The translations under genes were made by a program, and so were the position numbers. Under the pieces are notes generated by a model. That model was not told the DNA's origin, did not search any database, and worked only from the letters and a program-made list of their open reading frames with translations. From Bradyrhizobium sp. CB1650 (GTDB taxonomy: Bacteria; Pseudomonadota; Alphaproteobacteria; Rhizobiales; Xanthobacteraceae), in the NCBI RefSeq assembly GCF_029761915.1, contig NZ_CP121695.1, positions 3,129,501 through 3,193,500 of the forward strand: DNA of 64,000 bases, given 5' to 3'. Positions 36,277 to 44,653 of the stretch are shown here, piece after piece. How positions within the stretch are numbered: the first letter of the stretch is position 1; each line of letters starts with the position of its first letter.

Positions 36277-36480
36277 ATGGACTGGAACCGAGTCGAAGGC
36301 AACTGGAAGCAGATGAAGGGCAAAGTGAAGGAGCAGTGGGGCAAGCTTACCGACGACGATCTTGATGTGATCAACGGCAAGCAAGAGCAACTCGAAGGGA
36401 GACTGCAGCAACGGTACGGCTACGCCAAGGATCAGGCGGAGAAGGAAGTGAATGATTGGTACGACCGCCAAAAGTGGTGA
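36277..36480 (+). CDS. csbD: CsbD-family stress response protein
   Basis: The 67-residue product MDWNRVEGNWKQMKGKVKEQ, then WGKLTDDDLDVINGKQEQLE and GRLQQRYGYAKDQAEKEVND is a textbook CsbD-like protein (typical length 60-70). It is small, hydrophilic and stress induced; the biochemical role is not established. AAAGGAGGAG precedes the ATG, an EcfG-type promoter lies upstream and a terminator follows, so it is a single stress-regulated unit. Confidence 0.95.
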   Translation: MDWNRVEGNWKQMKGKVKEQWGKLTDDDLDVINGKQEQLEGRLQQRYGYAKDQAEKEVNDWYDRQKW

Positions 36481-36508
36481 TGACGATCACTGCTAGTTCA
36501 AGTCCGGA

Positions 36509-36534
36509 GGGCCGCTGTCTCGAAGCAGCGGCCC
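36509..36534 (+). terminator. Terminator after csbD
   Basis: GGGCCGCTG and CAGCGGCCC make a 9-bp stem with an 8-base loop and are followed by TTGTT, consistent with an intrinsic terminator. Confidence 0.65.
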
Positions 36535-36620
36535 TTGTTCATTAAGAAAGCGCCCGAAGCATAGTCGTTCCGCATCCTTGTCTGGCCGCGCTGGGTCGAT
36601 CCGGCGTTGTCCGCGAAACG

Positions 36621-36950
36621 TTAGCGGGATTTATCCCCCGAAGTTGAACCCCTGGTCTGTTCACTTTCCGGCCGCCCCGGAGGATGGGCAGAAGCGCCTG
36701 GCTTGTCCTGACTGCTTACGTATCCAGACTCGCCTGAATTGCGGGTCTTGATGCCTTTGTCTGCATCACGTTGCACCTGCCCACTAGATTGATCGTCCGC
36801 CTTAAGCTCCTTGTCTTTATTTTGATGCATCTGCTCGATTGTTTGCGGGCTAGGCGCGGCTTGCTGTGGTCCCGGTTGTTGTTGCGCTGTGGCAGGGAAG
36901 GCAATCGCGCTTCCCGCAACGGCAACAATCATGAGAATGGACGTGCGCAT
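36621..36950 (-). CDS. Secreted hydrophilic protein
   Basis: From the ATG at 36950 (GGAGGAG upstream) the 109-residue product has a signal peptide (MRTSILMIVAVAGSAIAFPA, then TAQ) and a charged, disordered mature part (QQQPGPQQAAPSPQTIEQMH, KELKADDQSSGQVQRDADKG). No enzymatic motif. Such exported, low-complexity proteins often respond to envelope stress, but that is only inference. The upstream GGAAA-16-CGTT is a weak EcfG-like match. Convergent with csbD. Confidence 0.6.
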   Translation of the reverse strand: MRTSILMIVAVAGSAIAFPATAQQQPGPQQAAPSPQTIEQMHQNKDKELKADDQSSGQVQRDADKGIKTRNSGESGYVSSQDKPGASAHPPGRPESEQTRGSTSGDKSR

Positions 36951-37177
36951 ATGGCTCCTCCAGTCGATCGCTTTGGTGCAGTAACGCGCTTGCATCCCGA
37001 CGTTTCCGGACCATCAGTGATTTTTATAGGAGTAAGGTAGAATGGCTTACGAACCTTGGCGGTGCAGGCAAGTCATAGGTACTTAGGGGGGACCAAATTC
37101 TTTACAGCGTGCGGAGCTCCAACCGGCCCGAGGCAGACTTCACACGTCCACAAAACCCAGAACTTCATAGGAGGCCA

Positions 37178-37531
37178 ATGGCCCGACCACGAACACCGAC
37201 CGCGTTGCTTGAGCTTCGCGGCGCATTCAAACGCAATCCAAACCGGTTGAAGGCTCGACAGGGCGAACCGCTCGTAACGATGCCGCTGCCTGACCCGCCC
37301 GACGATTTGAAGCCAGAAGTGTCCGCGACGTGGCGCGCCATGAAATCCCGTGGCTATTGGCTGACGAGCGCCGACCGCTTCCTAGTCGAGATTGCAGCCA
37401 CACTGGCGGCCAGGTTCAAGGCAGGCGACCTGAATCATGGCCACGTATCAGTCTTGATTGGGGTGCTTGGCAAGCTCGGGTTTTCGCCGCGAGAACGCGG
37501 CGCGCTGAACCTGCCGACGAGGACGACCTAA
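37178..37531 (+). CDS. Phage terminase small subunit-like protein
   Basis: From the ATG at 37178 the 117-residue product reads MARPRTPTALLELRGAFKRN, PNRLKARQGEPLVTMPLPDP and contains a helical core with RFLVEIAATLAARFKAGD, then GVLGKLGFSPRERGALNLP. The basic N-terminus, P/G loop, helices and ending L-G-x-L-G-x-S-P-x-x-R match P27-type terminase small subunits. It is separated from the minus-strand TerL chimera and has no TerL after it, so it is an isolated relic. Confidence 0.65.
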   Translation: MARPRTPTALLELRGAFKRNPNRLKARQGEPLVTMPLPDPPDDLKPEVSATWRAMKSRGYWLTSADRFLVEIAATLAARFKAGDLNHGHVSVLIGVLGKLGFSPRERGALNLPTRTT

Positions 37532-37898
37532 CAGCCCTCTACGTGAGCTTCTTCGACGGCCTTGCCTGTCGCCGCGCCAGTTTTTCAACCAGCAGAACAA
37601 GCGAGCGGCGTATACCGCTGCTCTGAATATTTTTGAAGGCACTAACGAGGCGGAGCGTCTCTCGCTCTTGAACATTCGTACGCAAGGCACACCAACCAAA
37701 ACAGGTAAAACAATGTGAATGATGCAGGGACGTGCGGGATTACGCAAGGACGCCTGCAAATTAACGTAACGAGACAAAGTAAACGCGGCCCGATTATCGG
37801 CCGCAAAGGGATTTTTGAACTAATGACCTCGAGAACGACTGAACTTCGCACGCAGTGGGACCGCGTGAACGGCAAAGGCACCCGCCCGAACCCGCCCC

Positions 37899-38066
37899 AT
37901 GGACGCCGTGCTTGCGATCGCGATCAAGAACCCGCGTATGCCGAAACCGTACGGCAGCCGGGAGGGTGACTACGCCGCTAGAGACATTGGCGTGCGCGGG
38001 GTCGACAGCTTCATGAAGCTGAACCGCGACGGCGACAGGCGCGCCATTGAGGCGGCGAAGTCGTAA
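37899..38066 (+). CDS. Small conserved hypothetical protein
   Basis: The 55-residue product reads MDAVLAIAIKNPRMPKPYGS, REGDYAARDIGVRGVDSFMK, LNRDGDRRAIEAAKS. It has no stop or odd codon use and lies between a terminase relic and a convergent gene. It is phage-like in composition; no family is recognised. Its stop codon abuts the stop of 38067-38249. Confidence 0.5.
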   Translation: MDAVLAIAIKNPRMPKPYGSREGDYAARDIGVRGVDSFMKLNRDGDRRAIEAAKS

Positions 38067-38249
38067 CTAGCGAACGTGCCCCAACGGAATACCGAGTTTG
38101 ATTGCCTTCTGACGTAACGACCCCTCTGTTCGTTTCATCTGCTTGGCGATCTTCACAACTGGCGTCTTCGCCTTGGAGTGCGCGCGAAGTTGTTTGACGT
38201 CCGCTGTGGTGTATTCGCGGCGGACAATTTTCTTAGCTTTCTTTGCCAT
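38067..38249 (-). CDS. Small helix-turn-helix-like protein
   Basis: The 60-residue product reads MAKKAKKIVRREYTTADVKQ, LRAHSKAKTPVVKIAKQMKR and TEGSLRQKAIKLGIPLG. The helix-turn-helix (VVKIAKQMKRTEGSLRQKAI) and lysine-rich N-terminus suggest DNA binding. It is a common Rhizobiales protein with copies in many genomes. Function unknown. Confidence 0.75.
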   Translation of the reverse strand: MAKKAKKIVRREYTTADVKQLRAHSKAKTPVVKIAKQMKRTEGSLRQKAIKLGIPLGHVR

Positions 38250-38685
38250 TGCGACTCCTTGCTCTGCGCGGTGCTTCTATCACTATCGGCGCGAATCGCA
38301 ACCATCGCAAAACCAATTGAAGGACAGAGCATGGCTGACGGAGATTTTGGCGCGTACTCGTAGCTTTCGGTCATGTCTGCGTCGTCCAACAACGACTGCT
38401 TTTGTGCAGGCGCAGCGAATGACGCGACGGGCCATGCTCCGGGTTGGCAAGGGTTTTCTTTACGCATGCGGCGGTAGTCGGAGCAGCCATGTGTTCGGCC
38501 TGTTAGCGCGGTTCACGTGACCGCTGGCCATAATGCCCTCCGCGGATCAGGTCCCGGTCAAAACCTCGCATTCGATGATGCTGTGGCCCATGTGGGTTGT
38601 CCTGATCGCCGGATCGACCGGCGCTGCATTACGTGCTGTTCGCCCTCCCAACCGTTACGTCACACCGGATGTCCGGCGCGATAGC
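38250..38685. other. Intergenic left of the IS110 pair
   Basis: No convincing gene. A frame from 38533 (MPSADQVPVKTSHSMMLWPM then WVVLIAGSTGAALRA) contains a possible membrane segment and may be a gene broken by the IS110 insertion. Confidence 0.4.
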
Positions 38686-39717
38686 TTACGCTGCGAGCGC
38701 GACGGGTTCCCTGTAACGCTCACCGCTGGCCATCATGGCCCACGCCATCCTGGCCAGCTTGTTGGCGAGCGCGATGGCGGCGACCTTGGTGGGGCGCCGC
38801 GCCAACAACGCGGTGAGCCAGGGCCGATGCCCCATGCCACGGATCTTGGCATAGCGGATCACGGCGAGTGCGCCAGCCGTGAACAGGCTGCGCAAATAGC
38901 GATCGCCCTGCTTGCTGATACTGCCAAGCTTGTCCTTGCCCCCGCTTGAGTTCTGCTTCGGCACGAGCCCAACCCAGGCCGAGAAGTCCCGACCCGATCG
39001 GAAGGCCTTGGCATCGGCAACGCTGGCGACCAGCGCTGTTGCCAGCGCCGGCCCGACGCCAGGGATCGCGTCCAGCCGTTTGCTCGTCGCGCTTGATCGA
39101 TGCCAGCTGATGATGCGTCGGTCGAACTCCAGGATTTGGGCCTTCAGGGCGCGCAATTGACTGCCGAGAGCAGCAAGACAAGCACGGGCCACTTGGGGGA
39201 GCCGGTAGTCGGCTCTATCGGCAACGATCTCCAGCAGTTGCTCGACACCCCTGCGCCCGACAGGGGCGACAATCCCGAACTCGGCGAGATAGGCGCGGAT
39301 TGAATTGATCACGGCAGTCTGCTGGCGGATGAAGAGATGGCGCGCCCGGTGAAGCATCAGGCCGCTCTGCTGCTCGACCGTCTTGGTCGGTACAAACCGC
39401 ATGGTAGGTCTCGTGACCGCTTCACAGATCGCCTCCGCGTCGATGCTGTCGTTCTTTTGCCGCTTAACGTAGGGCTTCACATAGGCCGGAGGCATCAATC
39501 GTACCGTATGCCCCAGCGCCTGCAGCTCGCGAGACCAATGGTGCGATGATGCACACGCCTCGATGCCTACCAGGCATGGCGCCAGCTTCTGGAAAAATGC
39601 CAGGACGTGGCGGCGCCTCAACTGACGGCGCAGGACCACTTGGCCGGCTGCATCAACGCCATGCACTTGAAAGACCGACTTGGCGATATCGAGACCGATT
39701 GTCGAAATCGATTGCAT
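38686..39717 (-). CDS. IS110-family transposase A
   Basis: The 343-residue product has the DEDD RuvC-like N-terminal domain: IGLDIAKSVFQVHGVDAAGQ, then CLVGIEACASSHHWSRELQA and DSIDAEAICEAVTRPTMRFV. The C-terminal Tnp_20 domain carries LDAIPGVGPALATALVASVA, SAWVGLVPKQNSSGGKDKLG and KQGDRYLRSLFTAGA, with the Ser region of the family. It is a complete frame. IS110 transposases use a bridge RNA from the element's non-coding end, so the flanks deserve study. Divergent from transposase B. Confidence 0.9.
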   Translation of the reverse strand: MQSISTIGLDIAKSVFQVHGVDAAGQVVLRRQLRRRHVLAFFQKLAPCLVGIEACASSHHWSRELQALGHTVRLMPPAYVKPYVKRQKNDSIDAEAICEAVTRPTMRFVPTKTVEQQSGLMLHRARHLFIRQQTAVINSIRAYLAEFGIVAPVGRRGVEQLLEIVADRADYRLPQVARACLAALGSQLRALKAQILEFDRRIISWHRSSATSKRLDAIPGVGPALATALVASVADAKAFRSGRDFSAWVGLVPKQNSSGGKDKLGSISKQGDRYLRSLFTAGALAVIRYAKIRGMGHRPWLTALLARRPTKVAAIALANKLARMAWAMMASGERYREPVALAA

Positions 39718-39930
39718 AGGCTGCTCCTCCGAATCGTGGGAGCCTCAAACGGCGCCCATTCCTTGGCACTCTCGTGCCGGTGGGGAGCCGTCCACATGGG
39801 GTAATCGCGGGAGCGAGTCGCCCCTGAATCAGTCCCAACCGACAATGGAAGCTGGTGGCTGTTCCCCGATAGGATGGAAATACGGGCTCACGACTGGACG
39901 CCGGGCCCAAGCATCGAATGGAGAACAGCC
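39718..39930. other. Shared non-coding region between two IS110 transposases, bridge-RNA candidate
   Basis: This 213-base gap holds the 5' flanks of both divergent transposases. In IS110-family elements the left end upstream of the gene encodes a structured bridge RNA (bRNA). A small hairpin GGCACTCTCGTGCC (about 39764-39777) and a G+C-rich run with GAGCGAGTCGCCCC follow. No secondary-structure calculation was made, so this is a location-based candidate. Confidence 0.35.
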
Positions 39931-40956
39931 ATGGAAGAGTATATTGGTCTCGACGTGTCGATGAAAGAGACGGCAGTCTCGATCCGCCGAGCAGGTGAAC
40001 GGATCTGGCGCGGCAAGTGCGCATCTGATCCCAGCATTGTCGCCGAGCTTATCCGCAAGCGGGCGCCATCCGTGAAACGCGTGGTATTCGAGACCGGACC
40101 GCTGTCGGTATGGTTCTATCATTCTCTGCGCACCGAAGGGTTGCCGGCGATCTGCATCGATGCGCGCCATGCTAAAGCGGCGCTCGATATGGCAACGAAT
40201 AAGACGGACGCGAACGACGCCGATGGTCTGGCGCAGCTCGCGGAAGTCGGGTTCTTTCGTGAGGTGCGTGTGAAGGGCTTCGACAGCATGCTGACCCGCA
40301 CGCTTGTCGCAGCGCGGACGCGGCTGGTCCGAATCACTACCGAGCTTTCCAACCAGATCCGCGGTGTCATGAAAACCTTCGGTCTGCTCGTTCCCGCCGG
40401 AAAGGGAAGCACCTTCGAGAAGAATGTGCGGAGCCTTCTTGCCGACCAGGACGGACTTGCATCCATCGTGCTGCCGATGCTGGAAGCCTGGCGCGGCATT
40501 CGCCTCCGCGCCGCCGAACTCGGACGCCAATTGGTGCGGGACGCGCGCAAGAGTCAGGCTTGCCGCATCCTCATGTCGATTCCTGGCATCGGTGCGATCA
40601 CCGCAACCTCCTTTACCACAGCAATTGAGGAGCCTGACAACTTCAGGAAGTCCCGATCTGTCGGTGCGTGGATCGGGCTAACAACGCGCCGCTACCAATC
40701 CGGAGAAGTCGATTATGACGGCCATATATCCCGACGTGGCGACCACAATTTGCGAGGGCTTCTCTACGAAGCGGCGGCGGTCATTCTGACGCGCAGCTCA
40801 ACTCACAGCACGCTGCGCACGTGGGGTCTGCAGCTCCGGGAGAGGATCGGCTTCAAAAGAGCTGCCGTGGCTGTGGCGCGCAAACTGGCGGTAATAATGC
40901 ATACGATGCTTAAGACCGGCGAGCTGTTTAACCCGAATGCCGGAGCCGCCGCATAA
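39931..40956 (+). CDS. IS110-family transposase B
   Basis: From the ATG at 39931 the 341-residue product starts MEEYIGLDVSMKETAVSIRR. The RuvC-like domain has VVFETGPLSVWFYHSLRTEG, DARHAKAALDMATNKTDAND and DADGLAQLAEVGFF. The C-terminal domain includes SQACRILMSIPGIGAITATS, VGAWIGLTTRRYQSGEVDYD and RRGDHNLRGLLYEAAAVILT. It is unlike transposase A in sequence, so two different IS110 elements lie head to head. The frame is complete. Confidence 0.9.
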   Translation: MEEYIGLDVSMKETAVSIRRAGERIWRGKCASDPSIVAELIRKRAPSVKRVVFETGPLSVWFYHSLRTEGLPAICIDARHAKAALDMATNKTDANDADGLAQLAEVGFFREVRVKGFDSMLTRTLVAARTRLVRITTELSNQIRGVMKTFGLLVPAGKGSTFEKNVRSLLADQDGLASIVLPMLEAWRGIRLRAAELGRQLVRDARKSQACRILMSIPGIGAITATSFTTAIEEPDNFRKSRSVGAWIGLTTRRYQSGEVDYDGHISRRGDHNLRGLLYEAAAVILTRSSTHSTLRTWGLQLRERIGFKRAAVAVARKLAVIMHTMLKTGELFNPNAGAAA

Positions 40957-41227
40957 GTCCAGATCGCGTTCGGAACCCGAACGCCTAAGGCGTCCCTGCC
41001 GGGACGTGAGCCGAGCCATTCCGCTGATGCTGTTGCATTGCTGACTCAGCAAAGTGCGTCGTCCACATTGAAGGCTCGTCCCGCGAAGCTCCATCATGCG
41101 GCGGCTGATGCCGACCGCGAAGACAACCATGCACCCGGCAGTGTCTCCTCAGGGATTATATGCTTGACGCCCCGGCAGCGATTAGACAACAGCATCACAA
41201 CCGGATTCGTGCATTGCAGCAGGAGCT
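40957..41227. other. Right flank of IS110 B, end not determined
   Basis: Contains the short inverted sequence CGTTCGGAACCCGAACG and GGACGTGAGCC motifs; the exact end of the element was not found. Confidence 0.35.
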
Positions 41228-41330
41228 CTATTCGATCAACTCATCGGCGCTGGCGAGCAAGTAGGGCGGCACGGTGAACCCGAGTGCTTTCGCAGTCTTC
41301 ATGTCGGTCGCCAGATCGAATTTGGTCGGA
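41228..41330 (-). pseudogene. C-terminal fragment of an ABC_sub_bind protein
   Basis: On the minus strand the sequence reads PTKFDLATDMKTAKALGFTV then PPYLLASADELIE before a stop. This is the conserved end of Bradyrhizobium ABC transporter substrate-binding proteins of the ABC_sub_bind family (NLKTAKALGLTVPPxLLARADEVIE). Only about 34 codons survive, to the right of the IS110 element, so the gene was removed by deletion or by that insertion. Confidence 0.7.
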
Positions 41331-41426
41331 CGGTTGCAGGTGTGCGGAGTACCGACCTTCAAATTTGCAAATTTTCCTGACGATCAAGGTTGCGAGCTAA
41401 GTGGCGCAGCCAGCGCGTGCCCCTTC

Positions 41427-41457
41427 AAAAAAGGCGACCGTTCGGGCCGCCTTTTTT
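41427..41457 (-). terminator. Bidirectional terminator
   Basis: AAAAAAGGCG and CGCCTTTTTT form a 10-bp stem with an 11-base loop. T runs exist on both strands, so it could end the 41480 gene on the minus strand and transcription from the left. Confidence 0.7.
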
Positions 41458-41479
41458 CTCTTCTTTGTGTCGAAAGGGA

Positions 41480-41953
41480 TTACTGGCAGAGATGTTGCCG
41501 GCCGTCCGTACCCTTGAACGTGGTGCCGGGCGTGCAGGCAAGCTTGTTGTGGTCGGCGTAGGTCTTCCAGTCGCGGCCGCCATAGCCGTAGCCATAGTAG
41601 TTGTAATTGCTGTTGTCGAAGGCTCGGAAGGGGGCAGTTGCGATCGCCCCCGCGGTCGCGATCGCGCCGCCCACGACATTCCCCGCCACCTCACCGGGCC
41701 CGGCAGGCCTGCGGTACACTCTCCCGCTCGGCAAGGCGGCGTTGGCGTTGCGGATCCGCTCGCTGCGGTAGGTCGCGTGACGCTGACCGTGGCGCTGGCC
41801 TTTGACGAGAGTTTGAGATCCCTTGGTCTGGGCCTGCGTGTCCTTCGCACTCTTGGCCATTGTACCCGCGGCCATCGCTGGGCTCGCGAGCACGGAGACG
41901 ACAATGGCGGCGGTGCCCAGGATAGCAACACTTGCAGTTTTCAGTCTCGTCAT
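41480..41953 (-). CDS. Secreted hypothetical protein with GAIATAPFR motif
   Basis: From the ATG at 41953 (AAAGGGG upstream) the 157-residue product has a signal peptide (MTRLKTASVAILGTAAIVVS, then VLASPAMAAG). A basic region with SAKDTQAQTKGSQTLVKGQR leads to an Ala/Gly stretch, VVGGAIATAGAIATAPFRAF, and a Tyr-rich segment (NSNYNYYGYGYGG). Two cysteines near the end (LACTPGTTFKGTDGRQHLC) may pair. The Ala/Gly motif and Tyr stretch match the protein at 820-1293, so they are likely paralogues. Function unknown. Confidence 0.7.
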   Translation of the reverse strand: MTRLKTASVAILGTAAIVVSVLASPAMAAGTMAKSAKDTQAQTKGSQTLVKGQRHGQRHATYRSERIRNANAALPSGRVYRRPAGPGEVAGNVVGGAIATAGAIATAPFRAFDNSNYNYYGYGYGGRDWKTYADHNKLACTPGTTFKGTDGRQHLCQ

Positions 41954-42255
41954 TGGACACCCCTTTTTTGAATGAACACTCCTTTTTTGTGATTTTTGAA
42001 GGCAAGCACGGTGGACTGACGGATGTTCCGCGCGCCGCTTCTCAAACCGATGTGGTCGGGCATCCGAGTTCCCGGGAGCTGCGGAAATTCCGCAACAGGC
42101 CAAGCCGCCGGCCCATGAGATATCGGCGCCCGAAATGGACTGCTTAGGCTAAGTACGCGAGCACGAGCCAAAGCAGCGATAGACGACTCGACTTTGCCAC
42201 CCGCCTTGCATAGGTTTTCCCATGGGTAGCTGCTTTCCAACTAGCGGGGAGCGAA

Positions 42256-42447
42256 ATGGCTGAAAGAATTGATGTCGAGGTTACCGGCAAATCGCAGTTT
42301 GAAGTCGCCTACGAGATGGCGAGATTCATTCTCATTAATATGGAAGGTCGCCAGGTGAAAGCCATAAAGCGGCAAGAGTTCTTGCATTTGGTGGCTGACT
42401 GCATCGAGGCCTTGCGCGGCATCAAGGTCAAGGAGATTATCAGCTAA
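42256..42447 (+). CDS. Small conserved hypothetical protein
   Basis: The 63-residue product reads MAERIDVEVTGKSQFEVAYE, MARFILINMEGRQVKAIKRQ and EFLHLVADCIEALRGIKVKE. A GGGGAG lies upstream. The pattern V-T-G-x-S-Q-F-E-V-A-Y-E-M-A is a small conserved Rhizobiales family of unknown function, often a few copies per genome. Confidence 0.55.
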   Translation: MAERIDVEVTGKSQFEVAYEMARFILINMEGRQVKAIKRQEFLHLVADCIEALRGIKVKEIIS

Positions 42448-42727
42448 AAAATGAGGTGGCAGTCCTGCGGGGATCATCCACTCGCATTTTGCAAGGCCAG
42501 CTACAAAATTCATTAGAAGCCCGCTGAGCGAGTTTCCGGTGAAGCGCCGCACTCCAAAAACCATTCAACGCCTGGGACTTGCTCACGTCAATGCGATTCA
42601 GCTGCCTTGGCCCCCTATGGGTCAACAGCGGCGATTTGAGCCTCGGCCATTGACTTCCGGTCTGCCCCACACTTCGGACATGTCCGTGCGCTGGATAAAC
42701 GGTCGCAACATGAGCCGACATTTCAGC

Positions 42728-43264
42728 TTAAATTCTATCCGGGAAACGGATGATGAAGCCGCCACGGTTCGGCATCCGCACCTTGGGCAGAGTTTCGGGG
42801 TTCATCGTGTCGGTCTCACCTATGAGTTTGTTTTTCGCAAGGATGAACGCGGTCAGAGCGTAGACCTCGTCGTCGGTGAGTGACCTCGGCTGCCGCCACG
42901 GCATCCCTCTACGGATGAAGTCGAAGAGCGTCGTGGAATAAGGCCAAAAGTTCGCGATGGTCTTCATCCCGGCCGATATGTCGGTGATCTTGCCGCCTCC
43001 GAACAGTGGTGAAAAACCGAATTTGTTCTTGCCGTCCTTGTCGTGGCAGGCGACGCATTTTTCCGCGTAAATTCGCTCGCCTTGCGCCGACGTACCGCTT
43101 CCTGCCGGCAGGCCAGAGCCGTCAGTCATAACGCCGATATCCCAAGCCGCAACGTCGGCGGGGTCAATAGGCGTGCCAAGATTGGGCCCGTCGGCGAACG
43201 CTATGCTGATACTCAGAGCGACCACCAACGAAGCGCTGCAGACGAAAATTCTATGTATAGGCAT
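42728..43264 (-). CDS. Monoheme cytochrome c, SoxD/SorB-like partner
   Basis: From the ATG at 43264 the 178-residue product has a signal peptide (MPIHRIFVCSASLVVALSIS, then IAFA) and one heme motif CVACH in ERIYAEKCVACHDKDGKNKF. A likely axial Met is in KVRMPNRGGF. SoxD proteins of the Sox system are usually larger diheme proteins, so this shorter monoheme type is closer to SorB. Its ATG lies inside the last 14 bases of the molybdoenzyme gene, so the two are translationally coupled. It should receive electrons from sulfite oxidation and pass them to a cytochrome oxidase. Confidence 0.75.
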   Translation of the reverse strand: MPIHRIFVCSASLVVALSISIAFADGPNLGTPIDPADVAAWDIGVMTDGSGLPAGSGTSAQGERIYAEKCVACHDKDGKNKFGFSPLFGGGKITDISAGMKTIANFWPYSTTLFDFIRRGMPWRQPRSLTDDEVYALTAFILAKNKLIGETDTMNPETLPKVRMPNRGGFIIRFPDRI

Positions 43265-44564
43265 GGTTGATCTGCCCTTTGGCGTCGACCGCCCAACTAG
43301 TGACCGCGTTGAAGTGCTGGTTGGGAAACGCGCCGATCGGTGGGACATTCTTCAACTCGCCGCGCCGAGCTACGAACTCGGCGCGTGTGGGTTGGAAGTT
43401 CCCGGCTTCATCCCAGGCCCGGCTTTGAAGTATCGCGGGGCCACCGTTCCAATGCCAAGCCATGCGGAAACGGGTGAATGCCTTCGCCAATACCGGCTCC
43501 TGCAGCGCCGCTTCGGCCCAACTCTGCCCGCCATCGGCCGAAACCAAAACCCTGGCGATACGGCCGGTGCCGGAATATGCGACACCGGAAATCTGATAAA
43601 GGCCGGGCTGCTTTAGGGTCATTCCGGGAGACGGCTGCGTGATGAATGATTTGACTTCTTGCAGGAAATAAAACTGGTATGCTTCGCCGTTCGGGAGAAG
43701 CTGCGTGTAGGTCTTGGTCTCCCAGAAGCCCATGGCTGGTTCCTCCACGAGCTTGATGCGCCGCAGATACTTGACGTTCATGTTGCCCTCGTAGCCGGGC
43801 AGCAGCAGGCGCACCGGATACCCATTGCTCGGCGTGAGGCGCTCGCCATTTTGGTAGAGGGCGATCATGGCGTCGTCCAAGGCCTTCGCCACGGGCACGC
43901 TGCGTGTCAGGTGAGGCGCGTCCGCACCTTCGGCGATGAACCATTTCGCCTTCGGATCAATGCCGGTTTCTTCGAGCAGGGTGGAGAGCTTCACACCCGT
44001 CCATTCGGCACAAGACGCGAGGCCGTGCAGTGCCTGAACGTTGCCCTGCAGCGGCTGGGGAGAAAACAGCGGTGCGCTGTTGCCGCCGCACTCGAGGAAG
44101 GTGATACGCGACACCATCGGGTAGCGCGCGAGTGCCTCAAGCGTGAACATCAAAGGGCGTTTGACGAGGCCGTGGATCACGAGGCGGTGCTTATCCGGAT
44201 CGATGTCGGGCGCGCCGCCATAGGCGACCACGAAGTGCAGGCCATTCGGCGTGATCATTCCGTTTAGCATGTGATGCGGGGTACGCGCAGTTTGAACGTA
44301 TGGCAGGCCGTCGGGGTTGTTCAGCGTTCGCGCGACGTTCTTCTCGAACGAAGACGGCAGCTCATAGGGTTTGACGCTCGAACCGGGCTCAAGACTCCAT
44401 GGATCATCCTTGAGTGGCTCGGCCGCGGCGCTTGTCAGCGAGGCCCCGACGCCCGTGCTAAGCGCGCCTGCTATAGCGACGCCCTGCCCGAGCAGTGCAC
44501 GCCGGTCAATCAGACCGTTTCCAGCTACAGCGTCCCCCGAAGGATGTCGGATTCCTTTGGGCAT
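43251..44564 (-). CDS. soxC: SoxC-type sulfite dehydrogenase, molybdopterin subunit
   Basis: From the ATG at 44564 (GAGGAGG upstream) the 437-residue product starts with a Tat-like leader (IDRRALLGQGVAIAGALSTG). The molybdenum-binding fold is recognisable from the Moco-ligand Cys in SRITFLECGGNSAPLF, with GLHFVVAYGGAPDIDPDKHR and VLVSADGGQSWAEAALQEPV, the second being the C-terminal dimer domain. The enzyme oxidises sulfite (or a sulfane sulfur intermediate) in the periplasm. SoxC proper works with SoxD and SoxYZ; none of soxXYZAB is in the window, so a sulfite-detoxifying SorAB-like role is as likely. Paired with the cytochrome c gene. Confidence 0.85.
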   Translation of the reverse strand: MPKGIRHPSGDAVAGNGLIDRRALLGQGVAIAGALSTGVGASLTSAAAEPLKDDPWSLEPGSSVKPYELPSSFEKNVARTLNNPDGLPYVQTARTPHHMLNGMITPNGLHFVVAYGGAPDIDPDKHRLVIHGLVKRPLMFTLEALARYPMVSRITFLECGGNSAPLFSPQPLQGNVQALHGLASCAEWTGVKLSTLLEETGIDPKAKWFIAEGADAPHLTRSVPVAKALDDAMIALYQNGERLTPSNGYPVRLLLPGYEGNMNVKYLRRIKLVEEPAMGFWETKTYTQLLPNGEAYQFYFLQEVKSFITQPSPGMTLKQPGLYQISGVAYSGTGRIARVLVSADGGQSWAEAALQEPVLAKAFTRFRMAWHWNGGPAILQSRAWDEAGNFQPTRAEFVARRGELKNVPPIGAFPNQHFNAVTSWAVDAKGQINHAYT

Positions 44565-44622
44565 GACCGCCTCCTCAGCTGTCGGCGTCTTGTGAGTATA
44601 GCGCTCATTTTCTCTCGCTCGC

Positions 44623-44653
44623 AATGACCGGTTCGGGCCAAGCTCCGGACATT
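44623..44653 (+). repeat. Degenerate TGGGTC-type palindrome
   Basis: CAATGACCGGTTCGGGCCAA then GCTCCGGACATTCC has the same order as the intact copy at 3467-3486, with the loop changed to CGGGCC. It lies just upstream of the sulfite dehydrogenase. Confidence 0.4.

Noticed and set aside
37578..37718. A 47-codon plus-strand frame ending FEGTNEAERLSLLNIRTQGT-like
   Set aside because: The sequence looks protein-like, but two other frames over the same bases are equally open and no start or site supports it.
38533..38649. Membrane-like N-terminus left of IS110 A
   Set aside because: About 38 codons with a hydrophobic helix, but no ribosome-binding site or homologue; possibly a gene cut by the IS, but too weak to list as a gene.
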